Origin: Chlorobiota bacterium
GTDB lineage: Bacteria; Bacteroidota; Ignavibacteria; SZUA-365; JAADGX01
Assembly (NCBI GenBank): GCA_013152135.1
Contig: JAADGX010000295.1
Location: 1-6,253, forward strand
Reading direction: 5' to 3'
DNA: 6,253 bases
Positions 1-6,253 of the stretch are shown here, one piece after another. The translations under genes and the position numbers were made by a program. Numbering within the stretch: position 1 is the first letter of the stretch; each line of letters starts with the position of its first letter. The notes under the pieces are model-generated. The model was not told the origin of the DNA and did not search any database. It saw only the letters and a program-made list of their open reading frames with translations.

Positions 1-1517
1 GGCATACCGTGCCTGCGAGCGATTTCGAATGCGTAGCTGCTGCCCGGGAATCCCACGCGGAGTCGGTACGTCGGCTCGAGCGTTTTGGTGTTGAATTCCA
101 TGGCGGCGTTTTCCATCGCTGGGCACTCGTTGACAAATCCTTTCAGCATGCCAAGATGAGTAGTCGCAAGGACATGCGCACCGGAGATCGTCAGCTTTTC
201 CAGGATTGCCGCAGCGAGTGCACTCCCTTCGGCCGGATCGGTTCCCGTGCCGATTTCGTCGAGAAGCACGAGTTCCCGACCGCCGATACGCGCCAGAATT
301 GAAACCATGGATTGAACGTGGGAACTGAACGTGCTGATGTCGTTTTCTACCGACTGTTCGTCCCCGATATCCACAGAGATCTTCTGATAAAGCGGGAACG
401 TTGACTCCTCATGGCACGGGACGGGGATACCGCTTTGCACCATGAGCGCCAAGAGGCCCACGGTTTTAATCGCGACACTTTTTCCGCCCGCGTTGGGTCC
501 CGTGATGAGAAGAGTATTGAACTCATCGCCGAGTCGGAGGGTAAGCGGCACTACTTCCTGCCGTTTCTTACGCGCCAGCAAAACCGGGTGAAGTCCATCC
601 TTGATAGTCAGTACATCCGTATCGATGACAGGAATAACGGCTTCGTGTTCCCTTGCGTATCGGGCGCGCGCGTAAATAGAATCGATCCATGCCAGCGCTT
701 CCAGTGTTTTCACCAGGTCATTCACAACACCGCGGATACGGGCCGTAAGCTCCGAGAGCAATGAAGCAACCTCTCGCTGTTCCTCGATTTCCAATTCACG
801 AATGAAATTGTTCAACTCGAGTGTTTCCGCCGGCTCGATGTACACGGTCTGGCCGGTCGCGGAAGCGCTGTGAATAAAACCATCTACGGAATGCTTGAAC
901 GCCGCTTTCACCGGGATCACCATTCTTCCGTCACGCAAGGTGATAATATCATCCTGCGCGAGGTTTTCCTTTGCAACTTGTCGCAGAATGATCTCAAGGC
1001 GATGCCGCAATCGCGCGGTCTGCTCTATGATTTCCCGTCGCAATCGCGCGATCTCCTTGCTGGCTTTGTCGCGGACCTTTCCTTCTTCATCAATAACCCG
1101 ATCCAGATGGAACTCAAGCACCTTGTCGTAGAAGAGAAAATTCCGCAGGCCGGACAGATATGGAATTTTATCCGCTCGGCGGTGGAGGAACTCGGCGAGA
1201 ATTCGAGAGGTTGTCAGGACGTCGTAGATTTTTCGAATATCCTCGCCGGTCAACATGCTGCCCGGAAGAGATGCCGTGTGCAGTATCGCGGCGATGGAAT
1301 GGATTCGTTCGAGGGGTGGAGAGTCGTTGGCCGCGAGCAATTGCATCATTTCACGTGTACGCTCCAGCTCGTCGTGGATTTCCGCGAACACAGTGTGTGG
1401 ATGCAATGCCAAGACCGCCTCGGCCCCGAGATCGCTCGTGGCGTATGCGGCGATGCGGCTCAGAACGACATGGAAATCGAGCTTTAGTGATGCAGTCGCA
1501 AACGACTCGGGAATCAT
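1..1517 (-). CDS. mutS2: MutS2 ATPase, N-terminal 505 residues (3' end outside window)
   Basis: MutS2 is a MutS-related ATPase. In other bacteria it has been linked to suppression of homologous recombination and to rescue of collided ribosomes, not to classical mismatch repair. Translating the minus strand from the ATG at 1517-1515 gives one uninterrupted frame to the window edge. Visible in order: an N-terminal region that aligns by eye with the MutS2 start (LDFHVVLSRIAAYA); a helical, charged stretch around residues 145-185; the family-typical block around 196-229 (MVIPVKAAFKHSVDGF, ending YIEP); Walker A GPNAGGKS at 340-347; Walker B LVLLDEIGTGTDPAEG with D420/E421; and an H-loop histidine at H454 (ATTH). 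The family is usually about 780 residues, so the clamp and the C-terminal Smr nuclease domain should lie beyond base 1 and cannot be judged here. The ATG overlaps the yqeY stop as ATGA. A GGAGG (1521-1525) sits only 3 bases upstream, so translational coupling is likely. Identity is confident. Confidence 0.95.
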   Translation of the reverse strand, partial: MIPESFATASLKLDFHVVLSRIAAYATSDLGAEAVLALHPHTVFAEIHDELERTREMMQLLAANDSPPLERIHSIAAILHTASLPGSMLTGEDIRKIYDVLTTSRILAEFLHRRADKIPYLSGLRNFLFYDKVLEFHLDRVIDEEGKVRDKASKEIARLRREIIEQTARLRHRLEIILRQVAKENLAQDDIITLRDGRMVIPVKAAFKHSVDGFIHSASATGQTVYIEPAETLELNNFIRELEIEEQREVASLLSELTARIRGVVNDLVKTLEALAWIDSIYARARYAREHEAVIPVIDTDVLTIKDGLHPVLLARKKRQEVVPLTLRLGDEFNTLLITGPNAGGKSVAIKTVGLLALMVQSGIPVPCHEESTFPLYQKISVDIGDEQSVENDISTFSSHVQSMVSILARIGGRELVLLDEIGTGTDPAEGSALAAAILEKLTISGAHVLATTHLGMLKGFVNECPAMENAAMEFNTKTLEPTYRLRVGFPGSSYAFEIARRHGM

Positions 1518-1966
1518 GCTCCTCCGGTGAGCAATTCTTTCACGATTTGCTGCACGAGTTTTCCGTCGGCTTTTCCTCGCAATTCCGTCATGAGTGATCC
1601 CATGACTTTTCCCATGTCCTTGATGTCCGTGACACCGAGGCGTTCGATGTGCTCTTTTACTGTTTGCCGGATGGAAGCTTCATCCATTTGCTCGGGAAGG
1701 TACTGCTGGATGACTTCGAGTTCCGCTTGTTCCACTGCAACGAGGTCATCGCGCCCTCCCTGCTGAAATTGTTCGATGGCTTCTTTCCTCTTTTTCGCAG
1801 CGGAAAGCAGTATCTTCAATTCCTCCTCTTCGGCGATTGCCCCCTTACCGCTTTTTTCGTATTCCAATATTTGCGCGCGGATGGAACGCAATGTATCAAT
1901 CCTGATTTTGTCTTTCGTCTTCATGGCTTCTTTCAAATCAGCAACGATCCGTTCGTTAAGGCTCAT
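1514..1966 (-). CDS. yqeY: GatB/YqeY domain protein
   Basis: This is a small YqeY-family protein of 150 residues. The family resembles the C-terminal tRNA-binding tail domain of the GatB subunit of the tRNA-dependent amidotransferase, but the role of the stand-alone proteins is not established. The sequence is almost entirely helical and charged. It opens MSLNERIVADLKEAMKTKDK, carries the typical early segment DTLRSIRAQILEYEKS and the central YLPEQM motif, and ends with a GKVMGSLMTELRGKADG segment, as expected for the family. The frame is open further upstream to 2062, but that extension begins inside the terminator hairpin and is not family-like. The ATG at 1966-1964 has GAGG at 1973-1976, six bases upstream, and gives the family's usual length of about 150. 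Its TGA overlaps the mutS2 ATG, so the two are probably co-transcribed and coupled. No partner amidotransferase gene is visible nearby. Confidence 0.92.
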   Translation of the reverse strand: MSLNERIVADLKEAMKTKDKIRIDTLRSIRAQILEYEKSGKGAIAEEEELKILLSAAKKRKEAIEQFQQGGRDDLVAVEQAELEVIQQYLPEQMDEASIRQTVKEHIERLGVTDIKDMGKVMGSLMTELRGKADGKLVQQIVKELLTGGA

Positions 1967-2030
1967 GTGTATCCTCGTTATTATGAAATCTCGTCGCCGC
2001 ATCTTTCGTCGTTCCGCGTGGAGATGGGCG

Positions 2031-2062
2031 ATTGTATTATTCGAAGGAAAAGAAAATGGCAA
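2031..2062 (-). promoter_or_regulatory. weak candidate promoter for yqeY-mutS2
   Basis: The terminator upstream implies that yqeY-mutS2 needs its own promoter. On the minus strand TTGCCA (2062-2057) lies 17 bases before TAATAC (2039-2034). A better -10 match, TACAAT (2036-2031), lies 20 bases from the same -35. Neither pair is a good sigma-70 consensus match, the -35 lies inside the terminator stem, and promoters of this lineage may not follow that consensus. This is a position to test and not a firm call. Confidence 0.2.
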
Positions 2063-2087
2063 ACATCACGGAAAGATGTTTGCCATT
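2048..2087 (-). terminator. intrinsic terminator closing the exbB-exbD-exbD unit
   Basis: A perfect 13-bp inverted repeat (arms 2055-2067 and 2075-2087, including ATGGCAAACATC/GATGTTTGCCAT) encloses a 7-base loop. On the minus strand the stem is followed directly by a T-rich tail (TTCTTTTCC). It begins 18 bases past the stop codon of the second exbD. On the plus strand no T-run follows, so it works in the minus direction only. Confidence 0.88.
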
Positions 2088-2105
2088 GGACTATGATAGA
2101 CCCTG

Positions 2106-2519
2106 TTACAATTTGCGAAGAGCGGAGTAATTAATGCGCAATGCATCGGCCCTGCGCAATTGCTGTTGCACGTCGTGGACGACCCCCATACGCGATCCCT
2201 TGTCTATATGCAGCGACATGATCACGTTGGGATTGCTTAAACGTTTATGGTATGCAACGTTCATCACTTCCTCGACCGGCAGGATGCTGTCATCGATCTG
2301 GATGCGTTCATCGTTGCCGATCCAGATGTACGAAAGCAGGCGCTTGTTTTCTATTTTCTCCACGGAAACGGCCTCGGGCAATTCGTATTTAACGAGAACG
2401 TCGTATTCCCGAAGCACGGTCGTAACCATGAAGAAAATCAGAAGCATGAAAATGATATCCGGCATGGAAGCTGTCGGGATCTCTTGCTGTGGATTCGCGC
2501 GTTTCTTTTTAAATCTCAT
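2106..2519 (-). CDS. exbD: ExbD/TolR-family biopolymer transport protein (second copy)
   Basis: This is an ExbD/TolR-type subunit of 137 residues, the normal family length. Such proteins sit in the inner membrane with one N-terminal helix inside the ExbB/TolQ pentamer and a small periplasmic domain. Proton flow past a conserved transmembrane aspartate drives movement of a partner protein. Visible here: a basic cytoplasmic start (MRFKKKR); the helix at about 20-38 (DIIFMLLIFFMVTTVL) beginning with D21, which fits the conserved proton-carrying aspartate; and a periplasmic domain from about residue 40. The ATG has GGAGG at 2528-2532, eight bases upstream. The gene starts 14 bases after the stop of the first exbD, and its ribosome binding site follows that stop almost immediately. 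The protein differs clearly from the first copy: it is shorter and lacks the C-terminal tail. It is the last gene before the terminator. Whether it serves a TonB-like or another partner cannot be told from sequence. Confidence 0.93.
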   Translation of the reverse strand: MRFKKKRANPQQEIPTASMPDIIFMLLIFFMVTTVLREYDVLVKYELPEAVSVEKIENKRLLSYIWIGNDERIQIDDSILPVEEVMNVAYHKRLSNPNVIMSLHIDKGSRMGVVHDVQQQLRRADALRINYSALRKL

Positions 2520-2533
2520 TGTGGCATCCTCCT

Positions 2534-3043
2534 CTAATCCACTTTTTCCGGTTCAGCCAAGGATATCCGCTGCGGAATCGCTTTCCTGATCTCTTTCATC
2601 TCGGCTTCCGTTACCTGACTGAGCGGCTTGCCGAACTTGCTGAGAGAATACTCGTCCCTCAGTTCGTTGTATGCCTGTTTCAACTCGTCGAGCACGTCAA
2701 TGTAAATCCGGTACGGTGTTGCACGAACTGTTTTCAAAGAGATGATCAATTTGTCGTTCGCTTTGATCTTTTCCTTCATGATATCCTTCAACATCGGGAT
2801 GCTGACGATCTGATCATCAAGCAAGCAGTTGCCTTCTTCGTCCACCAAGATGTTCGCGATATTTTCGGACTTGACTTTGACTTGTTCAACATCCTCAATC
2901 CACGGTGGCATTACGAGACTGATGCCCGTGTCAACATCAATCGTCGTGGTAACCAGAAAGAAGATCAGAAGCAGAAACGCAATGTCCGCCAGTGAACTAC
3001 TGGGTATTACGGCTTCGCGTGATATTCTTCTTTTTAGAAACAT
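2534..3043 (-). CDS. exbD: ExbD/TolR-family biopolymer transport protein (first copy, long C-terminal tail)
   Basis: This 169-residue protein is the first of two ExbD-type subunits following the ExbB gene. It starts with a basic segment (MFLKRRISR) and has one transmembrane helix at about 19-35 (DIAFLLLIFFLVTTT) with the conserved aspartate at D20. A periplasmic domain follows, including SLKTVRATPYRIYIDVLDEL, near residues 103-122. The C-terminal part (AYNELRDEYSLSKFG, then IPQRISLAEP) is characteristic, from memory of the family, of ExbD proteins in Bacteroidota and relatives; it makes this copy longer than a typical ExbD of about 140 residues. The ATG is preceded by AAGGAG at 3051-3056 with seven bases of spacing. 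The gene begins 34 bases after the exbB stop. It most likely forms a hetero-oligomer with ExbB and the second ExbD in the inner membrane, using the proton motive force. The outer-membrane or periplasmic target is unknown. Confidence 0.94.
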   Translation of the reverse strand: MFLKRRISREAVIPSSSLADIAFLLLIFFLVTTTIDVDTGISLVMPPWIEDVEQVKVKSENIANILVDEEGNCLLDDQIVSIPMLKDIMKEKIKANDKLIISLKTVRATPYRIYIDVLDELKQAYNELRDEYSLSKFGKPLSQVTEAEMKEIRKAIPQRISLAEPEKVD

Positions 3044-3077
3044 GCGGTTTCTCCTTCTTGTATGCCGTCAGCGGGGG

Positions 3078-3770
3078 TCACGATGTGGTTTTCTTCCCGG
3101 ACTTCAGCATGATCAGTGAATCTATCAGTTCCACAGAACTTTCTTCCATCTCAACCACGAGTTTGTCGATTCGTGCGATGAAATAGTTGTAGAAAACCTG
3201 AAGGATGATAGCCACGACAAGGCCGAACAATGTCGTGAGCAGGGCGATAGAAATACCGCCTGCAACGATCTCCGGAGAAATGTTCTTGGCTTCCTTGATG
3301 GAATCGAAGGCTGAGATCATACCTTGGACCGTTCCCGTAAATCCTAGCAAAGGAGCAATGGAAATGAACGTTGAGAGCCAAATCAATCCGCGCTCCAGGA
3401 AGGACATTTCAATACCACCGTAACTGATAATCGCTTTCTCGGCCGCGTCAATTCCTTCCTCCGCCCGCATGAGGCCGGCCTGGAATACACTTGCGACGCT
3501 TCCGCGTGTTTTTTGACACACCTCCAGCGCTTTCTCAACACCGCCGGAATCCAGCGCCTTCTTGACATCAACCAGGAAACGCCTGGTGTTGATCGATGCT
3601 TTGGAAAGAGTGATGAATTTGAATATGACAAAAGCCAAGCCAAGAACCAGGCACGCTAAAATGGGCCACATGAAGAAGCCGCCTTCGACGAACTTGCGAA
3701 TCAACCAGTTGATGGGGCCACCCTCTCCTGCTTCTTGGAAAAACATGATAAAGGTTGCAAAAAATGCCAT
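3078..3770 (-). CDS. exbB: MotA/TolQ/ExbB proton channel family protein
   Basis: This is the channel-forming subunit (230 residues) of an ExbB/TolQ-type complex, which uses proton influx across the inner membrane to power work at the envelope. Visible: a short hydrophobic N-terminus (MAFFATFIMFF); a first strong transmembrane helix at about 31-53; a cytoplasmic loop of about 75 residues; a second helix containing the family signature APLLGFTGTVQGM at 139-151; and a third helix at about 168-196 with GGISIALLTTLFGLVVAI, the other conserved segment carrying the paired threonines. The frame can be extended five codons to a GTG, but GGAGG at 3779-3783 lies eight bases before the ATG at 3770, which decides the start. 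A 57-base AT-rich gap separates it from the kinase gene upstream, without a recognisable terminator or convincing promoter. It is followed by two exbD genes. TolQ is the alternative label, but no tol genes are present. Confidence 0.95.
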   Translation of the reverse strand: MAFFATFIMFFQEAGEGGPINWLIRKFVEGGFFMWPILACLVLGLAFVIFKFITLSKASINTRRFLVDVKKALDSGGVEKALEVCQKTRGSVASVFQAGLMRAEEGIDAAEKAIISYGGIEMSFLERGLIWLSTFISIAPLLGFTGTVQGMISAFDSIKEAKNISPEIVAGGISIALLTTLFGLVVAIILQVFYNYFIARIDKLVVEMEESSVELIDSLIMLKSGKKTTS

Positions 3771-3778
3771 GTGAAATG

Positions 3779-3783
3779 CCTCC
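3779..3783 (-). promoter_or_regulatory. ribosome binding site that fixes the exbB start
   Basis: GGAGG on the minus strand, eight bases before the ATG at 3770. The alternative in-frame GTG (3785-3783) overlaps this site and has no such sequence at a useful distance, so the ATG is preferred. Confidence 0.75.
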
Positions 3784-3827
3784 ACTGAAGACGATAGTAA
3801 TGAATTGTTGTAATATGTTTTGCGAAA

Positions 3828-4988
3828 TCAGCTTGCTGTTTCCTCTCGATGAATCGGGAGAGTGATGATGAATGTTGTCCCCTGATCCTTGCCGCCGCTC
3901 TCAACTTCCAGAGTCCCGGCATGAATATCTAAGATAAGTCGTGAAATGGCTAAACTCAACCCTGTCCCGTTTCCATGGTGAAGGATATCCGCAATGGAGA
4001 AGATGTCAAAGATGTTTTCGGTGAATTCCGGTTCGATACCAACACCATGATCGCGGACGAAACACGAGATGGAATTCGGATTCAATTTCGTGGTTACTTC
4101 GATACTTCCACCGGTGGGGCTGAACTTGACTGCATTGTGAAACACCTCGTAGAACGGCGTAACAATGGAGTCGATATTCACCAGGACGTCCGAATCTTGA
4201 TCGAGAATTACGTTCCAGGTTATTTGCTTCTCCTTGCTTAATTCCTGCACCTGGTCGAGCGCCTGATGAACGAGTGAGGAGAACGGTGTCTTATGATACG
4301 GGGCCAGGGTTTCCCGCGACAGCAACGATACGTATCGAAGAGATTTCTCGACGAACGCATTCAGGCGTTCGTATCCATTCACGATAATTTCAACAAACTG
4401 AGCTTCATCAGGTTGAAGCTGTTCCACGGAAATCATCTTGGATGCGCTGATGGCCGTTAAAGGTGTCCGGAGTTCATGGGCGATGAGATTGAGAAAATTC
4501 TGTTTTGCCCGATCGAGGACTTCCAGCTTTTTGTGTGCTTCTTTGAGCTCACGCACCTGCTGTTGAACGAGGTCTTCCAGGCGTTCCGTGTAAGCTTTGA
4601 GTTCCGCCGTCATCCGGATGCGTTCCATCGCACGCTGAATGGCAACGTCCAATGCGGGCAACGTGATAGGTTTCAGAACGAAATCCGACGCCCGCGACCG
4701 CAGGGCTTCTATAGCAGAATCCACGTCCCCATGTCCCGTGATCATAACAACCTCGGATTCGGGGGTCGTCGCTTTGATGGTTTTCAGGATGTCCAGGCCG
4801 TTCATATCCGGCAGGCGAATGTCGGCAAGAATCAGTTGGGGATGATGTTCCCTGTACCTTGCCAACCCCTCTTCGCCTGTGTGTGCGGTTACAGTCTTGA
4901 ACCCTTCTTCTGAAAGAAATTCATCCAGTGCCTGGACGATCGTCGGCTCATCGTCGATAATCAGTACCGTGAAATCAGATTTGTTCAT
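3828..4988 (-). CDS. Hybrid receiver-histidine kinase (N-terminal response-regulator domain)
   Basis: A cytoplasmic two-component protein of 386 residues with the receiver first and the kinase second. The receiver (about 6-122) has acidic residues D12/D13, phospho-acceptor D56 in LILADIRLPDMNG, T84 and K106 (FVLKP). A charged helical, probably coiled-coil linker runs about 125-162. The kinase core has H171 in the H-box (HELRTPLTA), N285 in the N-box (EVFHNAVKFSPTGG), a G1 box DHGVGIE (313-319) and a G2 box GNGTGLSLAI (339-348). All residues needed for both phospho-acceptance and ATP-dependent autophosphorylation appear present. There are no membrane helices and no output domain. The ATG at 4988 lies inside the end of the upstream kinase gene (14-base overlap) with no strong ribosome binding site, so translational coupling is likely. 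The arrangement suggests that the upstream PAS kinase phosphorylates D56 and so controls this kinase. The downstream target is not in the window. Confidence 0.94.
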   Translation of the reverse strand: MNKSDFTVLIIDDEPTIVQALDEFLSEEGFKTVTAHTGEEGLARYREHHPQLILADIRLPDMNGLDILKTIKATTPESEVVMITGHGDVDSAIEALRSRASDFVLKPITLPALDVAIQRAMERIRMTAELKAYTERLEDLVQQQVRELKEAHKKLEVLDRAKQNFLNLIAHELRTPLTAISASKMISVEQLQPDEAQFVEIIVNGYERLNAFVEKSLRYVSLLSRETLAPYHKTPFSSLVHQALDQVQELSKEKQITWNVILDQDSDVLVNIDSIVTPFYEVFHNAVKFSPTGGSIEVTTKLNPNSISCFVRDHGVGIEPEFTENIFDIFSIADILHHGNGTGLSLAISRLILDIHAGTLEVESGGKDQGTTFIITLPIHREETAS

Positions 4989-6096
4989 GTTCGCTCAATG
5001 ACTTTGGAATGTGAATGCGTATCGTTGTCCCTTGTCCGGGCGTCGAGGAAATGGTAATCGTCATGTGCATTTCATCAGCGAGAACTTTGCACACGGCAAG
5101 ACCGATCCCCATCCCTTCGCCCTTCGATTTAGCCGAATGAAACGGGGTAAAAACATTCTGAAGAACATGCGGAGGAATTCCGGGGCCGGTGTCTTCGATC
5201 TCCAGCCGGATTTCATCTTCCGCTTTTAACGATCGGATGTTCAAGTGTCGCTCGGATTCACGCGGTGTTGTCGTCAACGCGTCTACCGCGTTCTGCAAAA
5301 CGAGATAAAGGATCTGTTCAAAATCCGACAGTCTGCCGAGGATACGGGGAAGGGATTCATCGTCCTCGCGCTTCAGCATGATGTGCGAACGATTGAACTT
5401 GTATTTCATGAACAAGAGCGTATCGTCAATGGCGTCCTTAACGTGAAAAAACGTCTCGTCGTATTCTTCCCTCCGGACGAATTTCCGCATTTGCAGCACC
5501 AAGTTTGATATACGTTCAATCTCGGAGAGGATCTGGTCGAGCTTGCTATCCACGTAAGGATCAGAAGAATCCTTGAAGTGGCGTTTGAGCATGCCGGTGT
5601 TGAGCGATATAACAGAGAGGGGCTGGTTGAACTCGTGTGCCATGCCGCCAATGAGGTCGCCGATGGCGTTCATACGACTGGTCTGAATCAATTTCAGGTT
5701 TATCTTATCGTCGCCAAGGGCCGAGCTGATCAGACCGACGGGTGAGATGATGTACGCCACGAGGTCGGAACCCTTTCCGCAGCCAACACGCCGCACATGG
5801 ATCTCGTTTTCCTGGCCACTGGTCGTCACAACTTGGGCACGAGCCACGATATTCTGGTCGGGTATTTTTTGAGTCGCGTTAAACAGCTCGGCGAATTTCA
5901 CATCCGGTTTGACGAGTATGCTCAAATTCAATCCTATCAATTCGTCGACCGGTCGTTGAAGAATAAACGAAGCAGCGGAATTCACATACTGAATATCCCC
6001 CCCGGGGCGACAAATAACCACCCCTTCTTCCAGGTAGGACATGATGGCCGATAAATTCTCTACGTTTGGTTCGAAAGGCATTTCGTCAAGAGGCAT
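4975..6096 (-). CDS. PAS-domain sensor histidine kinase (soluble)
   Basis: A sensor kinase of about 373 residues from the chosen start. A PAS-type sensory domain occupies about residues 14-120 (SYLEEGVVICRPGGDIQYVN, then PVDELIGLNLSIL). The kinase core shows H154 in GMAHEFNQPLSVI, an H-box style seen in NtrB/DctB-like kinases; N269 in LQNAVDAL; a G1 box DTGPGIP (302-308); the F-box FTPFHSAKSKG; and a G2 box GEGMGIGLAV (326-335). No transmembrane segment or signal peptide is seen, so it should sense a cytoplasmic cue, perhaps through a PAS ligand that cannot be named. The start is uncertain: the open frame reaches 6246, but that part overlaps the nanE end. ATG at 6096 overlaps the nanE stop by 11 bases, and ATG at 6081 begins 4 bases after it (368 residues). 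Neither has a good ribosome binding site, so coupling to nanE translation is plausible. It overlaps the next kinase gene by 14 bases. Confidence 0.9.
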   Translation of the reverse strand: MPLDEMPFEPNVENLSAIMSYLEEGVVICRPGGDIQYVNSAASFILQRPVDELIGLNLSILVKPDVKFAELFNATQKIPDQNIVARAQVVTTSGQENEIHVRRVGCGKGSDLVAYIISPVGLISSALGDDKINLKLIQTSRMNAIGDLIGGMAHEFNQPLSVISLNTGMLKRHFKDSSDPYVDSKLDQILSEIERISNLVLQMRKFVRREEYDETFFHVKDAIDDTLLFMKYKFNRSHIMLKREDDESLPRILGRLSDFEQILYLVLQNAVDALTTTPRESERHLNIRSLKAEDEIRLEIEDTGPGIPPHVLQNVFTPFHSAKSKGEGMGIGLAVCKVLADEMHMTITISSTPGQGTTIRIHIPKSLSEHEQI

Positions 6097-6253
6097 GAAG
6101 ACTTTGAGCGACGTGTGTAAGAGTATTTGAGAACATGCGGGCAAGAATCCTTGGACGCGTGATGGCGGTTCCAACCACAACTGCATACGCTCCTTCCGCG
6201 ATCGCATACGCGGCGTCCTCCTGCGTGTATATCCTGCCTTCCGCAATCACCGG
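6086..6253 (-). CDS. nanE: NanE-like N-acetylmannosamine-6-phosphate 2-epimerase, C-terminal 55 residues
   Basis: Only the end of this gene is present; its start lies beyond base 6253. The minus-strand frame reads PVIAEGRIYTQEDAAYAIAE, then GAYAVVVGTAITRPRILARM, and stops at TGA 6088-6086. The VIAEGR strand, the helix after it, and the GAYAVVVGTAITRP phosphate-binding end match the last barrel strands of NanE, which converts N-acetylmannosamine-6-phosphate to N-acetylglucosamine-6-phosphate in sialic-acid and amino-sugar use. A tail of about 15 residues (FSNTLTHVAQSLHAS) follows. Other phosphate-binding TIM-barrel enzymes share the general fold, but the AITRP ending favours NanE. The stop lies against the start of the PAS kinase, so the gene may be the upstream member of the same transcript. 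The active-site residues are outside the window. Confidence 0.8.
   Translation of the reverse strand, partial: PVIAEGRIYTQEDAAYAIAEGAYAVVVGTAITRPRILARMFSNTLTHVAQSLHAS

Noticed and set aside
870..1487. A 205-codon plus-strand open frame, with several smaller ones nearby
   Set aside because: It is antisense to mutS2, whose minus-strand frame has intact family motifs throughout. The plus-strand translations show no domain-like composition and have no ribosome binding site.
1967..2062. A 32-codon N-terminal extension of YqeY up to 2062
   Set aside because: It starts inside the terminator hairpin, does not resemble the family, and the ATG at 1966 has its own GAGG at a good distance and gives the normal family length.
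2055..2087. The hairpin as a bidirectional terminator or an operator palindrome
   Set aside because: Only the minus-strand side has a T-rich tail; no plus-strand gene ends here, and its position just after the exbD stop explains it fully.
2519..2995. A 158-codon plus-strand open frame across the exbD region
   Set aside because: It is the antisense shadow of the first exbD. The minus-strand frame carries the membrane helix, conserved aspartate and ribosome binding site.
3771..3827. A promoter for exbB in the 57-base AT-rich gap after the kinase gene
   Set aside because: No pair of -35 and -10 elements at suitable spacing was found by eye; AT-richness alone is not enough.
6097..6246. A 50-codon N-terminal extension of the PAS kinase up to 6246
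   Set aside because: The extension is an arginine-rich out-of-frame reading of the nanE 3' end, which matches a known family in the other frame. The PAS domain begins well after residue 50 of the long form.

Overview
The window is a compact, entirely minus-strand stretch of a bacterial chromosome with roughly balanced base composition. It holds eight genes, two of them cut by the window edges. The paired ExbD genes, one with the tail typical of ExbD proteins from the Bacteroidota/Chlorobiota/Ignavibacteriota side of the bacterial tree, together with good GGAGG-type ribosome binding sites, suggest a Gram-negative member of that group. This assignment is inference from protein style only.

Reading in the direction of transcription (high to low coordinates): the last 55 codons of a NanE-like amino-sugar phosphate epimerase (6253-6086); a soluble PAS-histidine kinase (6096-4975); a second kinase with an N-terminal receiver domain (4988-3828), which overlaps the first by 14 bases; an ExbB/TolQ-type proton-channel subunit (3770-3078); and two different ExbD/TolR-type partners (3043-2534 and 2519-2106). 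A clear intrinsic terminator (hairpin 2055-2087 plus a T-rich tail) closes this run. After a 139-base intergenic region containing only that terminator and a weak promoter candidate, a second transcription unit follows: a YqeY-family protein (1966-1514) and MutS2 (from 1517, running off the window at base 1), joined by an ATGA stop/start overlap.

Functionally, the first unit joins a cytoplasmic phosphorelay (PAS kinase, then receiver-kinase) to an inner-membrane proton-motive-force energising complex (ExbB-ExbD-ExbD). No TonB, TolA, TolB, Pal or DNA-binding response regulator is visible. The second unit pairs a GatB/YqeY-domain protein with a MutS2 ATPase. I see no mobile elements, CRISPR arrays, tRNA or rRNA genes. 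Nothing here convincingly amounts to an undescribed system; the most unusual point is the sensor-kinase pair sitting directly upstream of an ExbB/ExbD/ExbD module.
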